This document shows, one piece after another, positions 1-6,594 of a stretch of DNA of 13,096 nt. How positions within the stretch are numbered: the first letter of the stretch is position 1; each line of letters starts with the position of its first letter. Under the pieces are notes generated by a model. It saw nothing but the letters and a program-made list of their open reading frames with translations. It did no database searches and was not told where the DNA came from. Position numbers and translations under genes: made by a program. The stretch is from NCBI GenBank assembly GCA_023259315.1, contig JAHFQL010000025.1, forward strand, positions 1 through 13,096, written 5' to 3'. The DNA is from Candidatus Woesearchaeota archaeon (GTDB lineage: Archaea > Nanoarchaeota > Nanoarchaeia > Woesearchaeales > GW2011-AR4).

Positions 1-1
1 A

Positions 2-112
2 AATCAGCAGACAACTAGTTTACAAGAATTTGTAAAGTGGTATAATGGGGAAAGGATACATCATGCTCTGGAGTATAAAACCCCAGAAGAAGTTTACATA
101 GAAAAACTGTAA
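2..112 (+). CDS. C-terminal tail of an rve-type (DDE) transposase, cut by the window edge
   Basis: An open frame enters from the left edge and stops with TAA at 110-112, giving 36 residues. It contains WYNGERIHHAL followed by KTPEEVY. This is the typical C-terminal end of the integrase-core (rve) transposases of IS3/IS481-like elements, where a W-Y-N-x-x-R-x-H-x-A-L block precedes a K-T-P-x-x-x-Y block. The DDE catalytic domain lies outside the window, so I cannot say whether the transposase is whole or which IS family it belongs to. It reads toward the suf island and ends 71 bases before the regulator gene. No clear terminal inverted repeat can be named from this end alone. Confidence 0.75.
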   Translation, partial: NQQTTSLQEFVKWYNGERIHHALEYKTPEEVYIEKL

Positions 113-150
113 ACTGATTATCGAATTATACAAGTAACCAAAGCGACAGC

Positions 151-180
151 AATATTTATATATTAGTTAACGATTGTTAA
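151..180 (+). promoter_or_regulatory. Promoter and palindromic operator of the suf-linked regulator gene
   Basis: An archaeal TATA box, AATATTTATATATT (151-164), is centred about 27 bases before the ATG at 184, which fits a leaderless transcript. Between it and the start codon lies the dyad TTAACGATTGTTAA (167-180). Its arms TTAAC and GTTAA are perfectly inverted around GATT. A factor bound here would cover the region between the TATA box and the transcription start, a typical repressor position in archaea. Nearly the same 14-mer occurs before the ferredoxin gene and a degenerate copy occurs before the ubiquitin-like gene, so autoregulation by the downstream protein is inferred. Confidence 0.6.
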
Positions 181-183
181 GTT

Positions 184-582
184 ATGCAAGAGACTATGCC
201 GCAGGAAATTGAAGTAAGGTATATTCTTCCTGCTATAAGGAGGGAGTTAGCCAGAATGCTCATTAAAGAGCATAAACTGAGCCAGAAAGAAGCAGCCTAT
301 ATACTTGGCTTGACAGAGGCTGCAATATCCCAATACCAACATTCCAAAAGGGCAAAGGAAGTTGTTTTCAGCGACAATGTTGTTAATGAAATAAAAAAAT
401 CGGCAAATTTGATACTTCATGATAAAAACCGCAAGCAGAAAGTTATTGCAGAAATGTATAGGATAAGCAATCTCACAACAGTAAGGCATATTTTGTGCGA
501 TATCCACAGGTCACAATCAAAGGATTTGGCAACTTGTAATGTATGTTTTGATGAAGATTTGATAACTATTAAGATGAAATAA
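184..582 (+). CDS. XRE-type HTH transcription regulator with C-terminal Cys/His cluster, candidate Fe-S sensor
   Basis: The 132-residue protein has a helix-turn-helix at about residues 32-55 (LSQKEAAYILGLTEAAISQY), of the XRE/lambda-repressor type. The N-terminal stretch with YILPAIRRELARML resembles a group of short archaeal predicted regulators (COG2522-like). The C-terminal part carries C105-x2-H108 and C118-x2-C121, four potential ligands for an Fe-S cluster or zinc. Lying directly upstream of sufB, and with a palindrome in its own promoter, it is a good candidate for a regulator that senses cluster status and represses the suf and related genes, in the way SufR or IscR do in bacteria. 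The HTH is clear; cluster binding and target genes are inferred. The ATG at 184 fits the TATA spacing; M5 is an alternative start. Confidence 0.8.
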   Translation: MQETMPQEIEVRYILPAIRRELARMLIKEHKLSQKEAAYILGLTEAAISQYQHSKRAKEVVFSDNVVNEIKKSANLILHDKNRKQKVIAEMYRISNLTTVRHILCDIHRSQSKDLATCNVCFDEDLITIKMK

Positions 583-636
583 AGGAGTTATTTAAGAAAA
601 ATAAGACAATTACAAGAGTTGACAAATCAGAGTCAA

Positions 637-825
637 ATGACATATGTTGGTGACCTTGTCTTTTTAAAAGCAAGTGAAGATGCTCAATATTTATCATGCG
701 TTTTTGATGGAGTAAGAGAAGGCACAAAAGGACTTGAATTTATATATGTGCGCGAAACGGAAGATAGTGTAATACATAGATTAACTATCAAACCTAAGAC
801 CAAAGTTCAAAATAAAATTATTTAA
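637..825 (+). CDS. Small unknown protein between the regulator gene and sufB
   Basis: A 62-residue ORF from ATG 637 (68 residues if it begins at TTG 619) fills most of the gap between the regulator gene and sufB. The sequence is mixed hydrophobic and charged, with GDLVFLKASED near the start and a basic end (KPKTKVQNKII). It has no Cys, no membrane segment and no motif I recognise; it could be a small beta-rich fold. A TATA-like TTATTTAA (588-595) lies about 27 bases before TTG 619, which would suit a leaderless start there, whereas ATG 637 has neither a clear TATA spacing nor a Shine-Dalgarno sequence. Its stop codon overlaps the TTAACAATT element before sufB. It may be real or chance; the neat placement is the main support. 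Confidence 0.45.
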   Translation: MTYVGDLVFLKASEDAQYLSCVFDGVREGTKGLEFIYVRETEDSVIHRLTIKPKTKVQNKII

Positions 826-839
826 CAATTAAAGCGACA
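814..839 (+). promoter_or_regulatory. Possible sufB promoter with operator half-site
   Basis: A TATA-like AAAATTATTTAA (814-825) lies about 33 bases before the sufB ATG. It overlaps TTAACAATT (822-830), which is exactly the left nine bases of the palindrome seen before the regulator and ferredoxin genes, but the right arm is absent. The following AAAGCGACA (831-839) is repeated exactly at 140-148, before the regulator gene. This may be a weak or degenerate operator and a separate sufB promoter; in so AT-rich a stretch chance is also possible. Confidence 0.3.
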
Positions 840-852
840 AAATAAAATAAAA

Positions 853-3408
853 ATGGTACAAGCAGAACAGGTTTTCGACAAGGATTACAGCAAATACGGT
901 TTTCATGACAAGGAAGACTATGTGTTCAAGTCAGGCAAAGGGCTGTCAAAATCAATCGTGGAAGAAATTTCTAAAATGAAGAAAGAGCCTGAGTGGATGC
1001 TTAAGTTCAGGCTAAAATCACTGGAGGAATATTACAAAAAGCCAATGCCGCAATGGGGCGCAAATCTAAACACAATTGATTTTGATAATATCCATTATTA
1101 TGTAAAGCCTTCCAATCAATCAGAAACCAATTGGGATGATGTTCCTTCTTACATCAAAGACACTTTCAACAAGCTCGGGATTCCTGAAGCAGAGCAGAAA
1201 TTCTTGGGCGGAGTTGGAGCTCAATATGAAAGTGAATTAGTATACCATAAGATTAGAAAAGATTTAGAAGATAAAGGAGTAATATTTTTGGGAATGGACG
1301 AGGGATTAAAACAATATCCAGAAATTGTGAAAAAATATTTTGGCATGGTAATCCCTTATAACGATAACAAACTTGCCGCTTTAAATTCGGCGGTTTGGTC
1401 TGGCGGAAGTTTTGTTTATGTTCCAGCTGGCGTCAAAGTGGATTTACCTTTGCAGGCTTATTTTAGAATCAACGCAAAGAACATGGGGCAATTTGAAAGG
1501 ACATTGATAATTGCAGAGCCTGGCTCAAGTGTGCACTATATCGAGGGGTGCTTTGAAAAGGGGGCACCAATTAAAACTATAAATGAAACAAAAAAAATTG
1601 AGGAAATAACAGAAGGAGACATCATTCTTACTCATACAAATTCTTATAAGAGAGTTTACAAGATTCAGAGGCGAAAACACAACGGAGTGATGTGCACAAT
1701 CAAATATATAGGTGACTCACGACAAAAAATCAGAATTACTGGCGGTCATCCTGTGCTGGCTGTTAAAAAGCAAAAAGCCGAATATAAAAATACAGAATGG
1801 AATCCTGAATGGGTAGAAGCGGCAAATTTGGAAAAAAATGATTATGTTGCAATTCCAATAGAAAGAACAGTTATTTCCCAAGAAAAAAAATTTTTCTCTG
1901 TGAAAATTGGGAGAGGGAGGCATCAGCCCAAAAATGTTGAATTCCCAATTGAAATTAACAAGGACTTTTTCAGGCTTGTTGGGTATTATATGGCAGGGGG
2001 TTCTGTTTTAAATGAAAATTATTTGTCTTTTACATTTAATAAAGATGAGGGAGAATTTATAGATGATGTATCGGATTTATTGGAGAAATTTTTTGGAAAG
2101 GCGCCATTGGAATATAAAGAATACAAAAATGGAATTTCTCTGGTTTTATGCAGCACTCTTGCAGCAAAGCTCTTCAAGCAGGAGTTTGGCAAAGGAGCTA
2201 AGAATAAATCATTGCCAAAATGGTTCATGCTGGAATCCCCGGAAAAGCAAGCTGAATTTATTAATGGATACTGGCGGGGAGATGGAAGTTCCACAAATAA
2301 GAAATATTTGTGGGGGAATAAAAGAATGTTTAGGATAAATACAATATCAAACTTACTTGCAGAGCAAACAAGGGATTTGTTATTGAGATTAAATATTTTT
2401 GCCTCAATTAATGTATGGAACAGAAAAGAACCACGCAGCAACTCATTTGCGATATATATTGGTGGGTCTAATTTACTGAATTTCTCGAATATTGTGGGAA
2501 TTAAAATAAATAAGCCAGAAGATAGTGATTCAAATTTAATGTTAAAACAAGAATTGAAATCAGTTACGAAAATAACTCAAAATTATGCATTTGTTCCAAT
2601 AAAAGAAATAAAAAAAGAAATTATGAGCGATATTGAAGTCTATAATTTTAGCGTTGTTGAAGATGAATCTTACATAGCACATGGAATTGTCGTGCATAAT
2701 TGCACAGCACCAGTCTATTCAAGTGATTCGTTGCATTCAGCAGTTGTTGAATTGATAGCGAAGCCTGGCTCAAGGATACAATATACAACAATACAGAATT
2801 GGAGCAACAATGTTTACAATCTTGTAACAAAAAGGGCTTTCGCTTACGAAGATGCAACTGTTTTCTGGGTTGACGGCAATTTGGGAAGCAAGATAACAAT
2901 GAAATATCCCTCAATTTATTTGTTGGGAGAAAGAGCAAGAGCTGAAATTTTAAGCGTTGCTTTTGCAGGCAAGGGCCAGCACCAGGATGCAGGCGGAAAA
3001 ATTTTGCATTTTGCTCCAAACACAACTTCAAGGATAACCTCAAAATCTGTAAGCAAAGACGGTGGCAGGACAACATACAGGGGCTTGCTGAAAGTTGCAG
3101 ATGGCTGCTATAATGTCAAGTCCCACGTAAGCTGTGACGCCTTGATTTTGGACGACAAATCAGCTTCGGACACAGTTCCTTACATGGAAGTCAACGAAAA
3201 GAATGTCAACATAGAGCACGAAGCAACTGTCGGCAAAATTGGTGAAGAGCAATTATTTTACTTGATGAGCAGGGGCTTGTCCCAGGACCAGGCAATGACA
3301 ATGATAGTGTCCGGTTTCATGGAGCCGTTTACAAAAGAATTGCCCCTTGAATATGCTATAGAGCTGAACAGGCTTATTGCATTGAACATGGAAGGCTCTG
3401 TAGGTTAA
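853..3408 (+). CDS. sufB: SufB, Fe-S cluster scaffold subunit, interrupted by an intein
   Basis: SufB forms the SufBCD complex with SufC and SufD, which builds Fe-S clusters from persulfide sulfur, iron and ATP in the cytoplasm. The 851-residue precursor consists of an N-extein (1-232), an intein (233-616) and a C-extein (617-851); removing the intein leaves 467 residues, normal for SufB. The extein shows family signatures: VYVPAGVKV, the split YIEG/CTAPVYSS site, IQYTTIQNW, KGQHQDAGGKI, SCDALIL with C761 (C377 when spliced), and IEHEATVGKIGEEQLFYLMSRG near the end. C761 should match the interface Cys that pairs with a SufD His in the Escherichia coli complex. The insertion falls just before a Cys inside a conserved block, so splicing is needed for a working protein. 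The start at 853 agrees with other SufB N-termini. sufD follows after 20 bases. Confidence 0.97.
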   Translation: MVQAEQVFDKDYSKYGFHDKEDYVFKSGKGLSKSIVEEISKMKKEPEWMLKFRLKSLEEYYKKPMPQWGANLNTIDFDNIHYYVKPSNQSETNWDDVPSYIKDTFNKLGIPEAEQKFLGGVGAQYESELVYHKIRKDLEDKGVIFLGMDEGLKQYPEIVKKYFGMVIPYNDNKLAALNSAVWSGGSFVYVPAGVKVDLPLQAYFRINAKNMGQFERTLIIAEPGSSVHYIEGCFEKGAPIKTINETKKIEEITEGDIILTHTNSYKRVYKIQRRKHNGVMCTIKYIGDSRQKIRITGGHPVLAVKKQKAEYKNTEWNPEWVEAANLEKNDYVAIPIERTVISQEKKFFSVKIGRGRHQPKNVEFPIEINKDFFRLVGYYMAGGSVLNENYLSFTFNKDEGEFIDDVSDLLEKFFGKAPLEYKEYKNGISLVLCSTLAAKLFKQEFGKGAKNKSLPKWFMLESPEKQAEFINGYWRGDGSSTNKKYLWGNKRMFRINTISNLLAEQTRDLLLRLNIFASINVWNRKEPRSNSFAIYIGGSNLLNFSNIVGIKINKPEDSDSNLMLKQELKSVTKITQNYAFVPIKEIKKEIMSDIEVYNFSVVEDESYIAHGIVVHNCTAPVYSSDSLHSAVVELIAKPGSRIQYTTIQNWSNNVYNLVTKRAFAYEDATVFWVDGNLGSKITMKYPSIYLLGERARAEILSVAFAGKGQHQDAGGKILHFAPNTTSRITSKSVSKDGGRTTYRGLLKVADGCYNVKSHVSCDALILDDKSASDTVPYMEVNEKNVNIEHEATVGKIGEEQLFYLMSRGLSQDQAMTMIVSGFMEPFTKELPLEYAIELNRLIALNMEGSVG
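1549..2700 (+). mobile_element. SufB intein (384 residues) with a probably damaged LAGLIDADG homing endonuclease
   Basis: The intein begins at C233 of the precursor, right after the SufB residues YIEG, and ends with the block-G residues IVVHN (H615, N616). The next extein residue is C617, so this is a Cys1/His-Asn/Cys+1 intein of class 1. Block B is RITGGHPVLAV with T296 and H299. Block F is VYNFSVVEDESYIAHG, with Asn where Asp is common. All core splicing residues are present. The middle holds two LAGLIDADG motifs: LVGYYMAGGS (375-384) and GYWRGDGSS (from 472). The second keeps its acidic residue (D477). The first has Gly at 382 where this motif normally has Glu or Asp (compare GYYLAEGS), so DNA cleavage is probably lost or weakened. 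SufB inteins are known in mycobacteria and some archaea. Confidence 0.92.
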
Positions 3409-3428
3409 AAATTTAGTAGGATTCTAGC

Positions 3429-4637
3429 ATGGCCAATTTCAAATCAGAACAAAGTCTCGTTGCCAGAAATGCAATGAAAGAACTTATGCAAGTTAAAGGC
3501 GAGTTTGCAGCAAGCAAGAAAGCTGATGCTTTGGACATTTTTAATTCTATGCCAATGCCAAAAGAGAAAGAGGAAGAATGGCGTTACACAGAGATAGAAA
3601 AATTAAATCTGGAAAATTTTAAGCCATTTGAGTCTAATTCCAAGATATATGTTGGGGGTTTAAGTGAAGATTTGGTAAATCATGGATTGATTTTGATTGA
3701 CATAAATTCAGCATTGGAAAAATATCCTGCTGCGCAGAATTATTTTTTTAAATCCACTAGGATGGAAAAAGACAAATTTTTATCTTTGAATGCTGCGCAT
3801 TTCGCCAACGGGTATTTTTTATACATTCCAAAAAATGTTGGATTAAAAGAGCCTATTAAAATTGAGATAGTTGCGGAAGGAATGAACAATATCCTGCACA
3901 ATTTGATTGTAGTTGAACCAAACGGCCAAGCGGATGTCATAGAAGAATACAAAAATAAAGAATTGAGCAGCGAGCAGTTAAATTCCTGTATTACTGAAGT
4001 TTTTGCCAACACGAATTCAAGAATAAATTTCTATCATTTGAATAATTGGACTAAGAATGCTTACAATTTCACGAACATTGTGGGGACAGCAGAAAGAAAT
4101 GCAACAATAAACTGGATTTCCGGTTGCTTTGGCGGAAAATTGAACAGGATTAGAATCGAGACTAATTTCAATGGACAAGGCTCAAGTTGCGACAATGTTG
4201 GAATATTCTTGGGAAAAGGCAAGGAGCATATTGACTTTACTACAAATGCTTACCATAATGTTGAGAACACGACAAACAATATTTTGGTTGACGGAATTTT
4301 GAAAGATGAATCATCATCTGTTTATCGTGGATTGATTAAGATAGAGAAAGAAGCCCAGAAAACTTATTCCTATCTTGAGAATCATATTTTGAAATTGGGC
4401 ATCAGGACATTGGCAAACAGCATTCCAAGCCTGAAGATTGACGCAAATGATGTCAAGGCATCGCATGGGGCAACAGTCGGCCAGATAAATGAAGAGCACC
4501 TGTTTTATCTGATGTCAAGAGGCTTGACAAGAGAAGAAGCAGAGAAATTAATTGTCGAAGGATTTTTCGAGCCAGTTATACAAAAAATTCCATCTGAAGA
4601 ATTAAAGAATAAGATAAGGGAGATGGTGAGGAAATAA
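3429..4637 (+). CDS. sufD: SufD, SufBCD complex subunit
   Basis: The 402-residue protein is a SufB paralogue that pairs with SufB through a right-handed beta-helix and supports iron entry in the SufBC2D complex. Near the N-terminus MPMPKEKEEEWRYTEI is the typical SufD opening. The C-terminal part has VKASHGATVGQINEEHLFYL, followed by MSRGLTREEA. H346 in KASHGATVG should match the functional His at the SufB-SufD interface (H360 in E. coli). SufB has Glu-His-Glu-Ala-Thr in this block, which separates the two paralogues. An AGGA at 3418-3421 sits about 8 bases before the ATG. A 74-codon gene begins one base after the stop. Confidence 0.95.
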   Translation: MANFKSEQSLVARNAMKELMQVKGEFAASKKADALDIFNSMPMPKEKEEEWRYTEIEKLNLENFKPFESNSKIYVGGLSEDLVNHGLILIDINSALEKYPAAQNYFFKSTRMEKDKFLSLNAAHFANGYFLYIPKNVGLKEPIKIEIVAEGMNNILHNLIVVEPNGQADVIEEYKNKELSSEQLNSCITEVFANTNSRINFYHLNNWTKNAYNFTNIVGTAERNATINWISGCFGGKLNRIRIETNFNGQGSSCDNVGIFLGKGKEHIDFTTNAYHNVENTTNNILVDGILKDESSSVYRGLIKIEKEAQKTYSYLENHILKLGIRTLANSIPSLKIDANDVKASHGATVGQINEEHLFYLMSRGLTREEAEKLIVEGFFEPVIQKIPSEELKNKIREMVRK

Positions 4638-4638
4638 A

Positions 4639-4863
4639 ATGAAACCATTAGTAGAAATTTTAGAACGTGAAGGCAAGAGTAATAAAAAAATAATGGTTCT
4701 TGGGAAGGTTTACTACAGTGTAAGGGAGGCAGCCAGAATACTTGGGGTGTCACGTGATGAAGTTTATGGAATTTTTTCTGATGGCGGCACTCATGAGGTT
4801 TTTAGAATTACTCCTAGAGGACGTATATATGTGAGCGAAAGAGAAATCAATTCCATATTATAG
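4639..4863 (+). CDS. Small HTH protein (MerR/excisionase-like) inside the suf operon
   Basis: The 74-residue protein starts one base after the sufD stop, so it is almost surely translated in the same message. Its middle, YYSVREAARILGVSRDEVYGIF (about residues 25-46), has the shape of a short MerR/excisionase (HTH_17-like) helix-turn-helix. The end, GRIYVSEREINSIL, resembles the recognition wing and last helix of such domains. There is no Cys cluster or sensor domain. It could be a DNA-binding regulator specific to this operon or an accessory protein using an HTH fold for protein contacts. I know of no standard SUF component of this kind. The HTH assignment is fairly good; the role is unknown. 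Confidence 0.75.
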   Translation: MKPLVEILEREGKSNKKIMVLGKVYYSVREAARILGVSRDEVYGIFSDGGTHEVFRITPRGRIYVSEREINSIL

Positions 4864-5024
4864 AAAATAATGATTTATATAAAATAAATAAAAATAATAT
4901 CCATTAAAACAATTATTAAAAATTTTTCATATTTAATAAAAAATTTTCCAAAGTAAAAAGTAAAGAAAAAAATTAATCCAAAATTAAAATTTTTAAAAAT
5001 AACATGCAGCAAACAAAAACAATA
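4864..5024 (+). promoter_or_regulatory. Very AT-rich gap with probable sufS promoter
   Basis: This gap is nearly free of G and C. A TATA-like TTTTTAAAAATA (4990-5001) is centred about 29 bases before ATG 5025, which matches the usual SufS N-terminus and would give a leaderless message. A second strong TATA-like TTTATATAAA lies at 4874-4883. The palindrome-like AACAATTATTAA (4908-4919) is not in the same position relative to a TATA box as the operators elsewhere. I see no RNA gene here. Confidence 0.35.
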
Positions 5025-6236
5025 ATGGACATTGAATCAATCCGGAATGATTTTCCCATTTTGCAGAGGAAAGTCCACAACAAGCCATTGATTTACCTCG
5101 ATAACGCAGCAACATCGCAAAAACCAAAGCAAGTTATAGAAGCAATTGATGATTATTACAGGAATTACAATGCCAACATCCACAGAAGCATCCACCAGCT
5201 TGGAGAAGAGGCAACTCAGAAATTTGAGGAAGCACATGAAAAAATCGCTGATTTCATAAACGCAGACTCGTACCAAAATATTGTCTTGACAAAAAACACA
5301 ACAGAATCAATAAACCTTGCCGCCTACTCATTGACTGCCAAATTAAAGAAAGGAGATGAAATTGTGATCTCACAGATGGAGCATCACAGCAACTTTGTGC
5401 CATGGCAACAATTGGCCAAGCAACGCAATTTAAAATTGAAATTCATCACTATTGATGCTCAAGGAAACCTTGACAACGAAAGTGTTAAACAAAACATAAC
5501 AAAAAAGACAAAAATAGTTTCCCTGACACATGTCTCAAATGTATTGGGCACGATAAATCCAGTAGAAGACATCACAAAAATTGCACATGAAAATGGAGCT
5601 TTGATGGTTGTGGATGGAGCCCAGTCTGTCCCCCATATGCCTGTTGATGTAAAAAAAATAAATGCTGATTTTTATGCATTCTCAGGGCATAAAATGCTTG
5701 GCCCGACAGGAGTCGGAGTTTTATACGGGAAAAGAGAACTGCTTGAGGAAATGCAGCCATTCTTGTACGGCGGAGAAATGATTAAGGAAGTGAGGTTTGA
5801 CGACACAAAATTTAATGACTTGCCATGGAAGTTTGAAGCTGGCACAATGAATATAGTTGAAGGAATCGGATTGGGAGTTGCAATTGATTACTTGAAAAAA
5901 ATCGGAATGGGGCAAATACAGGAAAGGGCCAGGGGACTTATTAATTATGCAATCGAGCAATTGCAAGAAATTGATTGTGTCACAGTCTATGGCCCAAAAG
6001 AGAGAGGCCCAGTTGTTTCATTCAATGTCAAAGGAATTCATGCCCATGATGTTTCACAGATATTGGACAGCGAGGGAATTGCAATAAGGGCTGGCCATCA
6101 TTGCTGCATGCCATTGATGAGCGTCTTGAATGTGCCGGCAACAGCAAGGGCAAGCTTTTACTTGTACAACACAGAAGAAGAAATTGAAACTTTCATAAAA
6201 GCATTGCATAAAGTTAAAAAAATTTTTGGAGTTTAA
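5025..6236 (+). CDS. sufS: SufS, group II cysteine desulfurase
   Basis: SufS is a PLP enzyme that converts L-cysteine to alanine and holds the released sulfur as a Cys persulfide for the scaffold. From ATG 5025 it has 403 residues, usual for SufS. The PLP lysine is K223 in FSGHKMLGPTG. The catalytic Cys is the first of the pair in RAGHHCCMPLM (C360), a short-loop site as in group II (SufS/CsdA) enzymes. YLDNAATSQKP near the N-terminus and HRSIHQLGEEAT are further family blocks. ATG 5004 in the same frame would add seven residues; 5025 is preferred because the family normally begins MDIxxIRxDFP and a TATA-like box sits about 29 bases upstream. Confidence 0.96.
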   Translation: MDIESIRNDFPILQRKVHNKPLIYLDNAATSQKPKQVIEAIDDYYRNYNANIHRSIHQLGEEATQKFEEAHEKIADFINADSYQNIVLTKNTTESINLAAYSLTAKLKKGDEIVISQMEHHSNFVPWQQLAKQRNLKLKFITIDAQGNLDNESVKQNITKKTKIVSLTHVSNVLGTINPVEDITKIAHENGALMVVDGAQSVPHMPVDVKKINADFYAFSGHKMLGPTGVGVLYGKRELLEEMQPFLYGGEMIKEVRFDDTKFNDLPWKFEAGTMNIVEGIGLGVAIDYLKKIGMGQIQERARGLINYAIEQLQEIDCVTVYGPKERGPVVSFNVKGIHAHDVSQILDSEGIAIRAGHHCCMPLMSVLNVPATARASFYLYNTEEEIETFIKALHKVKKIFGV

Positions 6237-6255
6237 ATAAATTTATTCCAATAAA

Positions 6256-6594
6256 ATGATAACTGACAATTTGAAAGGAGCACAAGGCCATGGTGGGAGG
6301 TGGGGTTATTGCAAAACTTTCGGATTTGAAGTCCACGAGGATGAATTGGCTCGAGCAATTTGCAAAGCTACAAAAACGGAATATAAACATACTGAGCTTG
6401 TGGAATCCTATACTCAATACAGGAACAAAGAAGGGACTTTATTCAGTGTAATGCCCATTGCAGTTAAGAGAAGAAACCGTAATGAAGGAGTAAGAACACA
6501 CAATATAGAAAGCGGAAGAATTCAGATAACTCCAGAATTAATAGAACTTGTTGAAAGAATTTTAGAAGAAAGGCAGAATAATTCCAGAAAATGA
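6256..6594 (+). CDS. Unknown 112-residue protein coupled to the scaffold gene
   Basis: The gene lies between sufS and the sufU/iscU-like gene, and its TGA overlaps the next ATG (ATGA at 6591-6594), so the two are translationally coupled. The protein is soluble and basic. It begins with a Gly-rich part (QGHGGRWGYCKTFGF), has two Cys (C19, C36), a run of basic residues (VKRRNRNEGV), and a C-terminal stretch ITPELIELVERILEERQ likely to form a helix. I recognise no family. Its position suggests a role with sulfur transfer or the scaffold, or a regulatory role, but nothing in the sequence proves it. It is too different from SufE to be called one: there is no SufE-type conserved Cys loop. Confidence 0.75.
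   Translation: MITDNLKGAQGHGGRWGYCKTFGFEVHEDELARAICKATKTEYKHTELVESYTQYRNKEGTLFSVMPIAVKRRNRNEGVRTHNIESGRIQITPELIELVERILEERQNNSRK

Noticed and set aside
2063..2338. Plus-strand open frame in another phase within the endonuclease part of the intein
   Set aside because: The frame carrying the LAGLIDADG motifs and splicing blocks is the real one; this is a shadow.
2019..2441. Long reverse-strand open frame inside the intein (and similar ones inside sufB, sufD, sufS and sufC)
   Set aside because: These lie wholly within well-identified genes on the other strand, have no motif and no promoter, and arise from codon bias.
4906..4919. AAAACAATTATTAA as a fourth copy of the palindromic operator before sufS
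   Set aside because: It matches 11 of 14 positions but lacks the G of the ACAATTGT core, lies in sequence nearly free of G and C where such matches are cheap, and is not placed between a TATA box and a start codon like the others.
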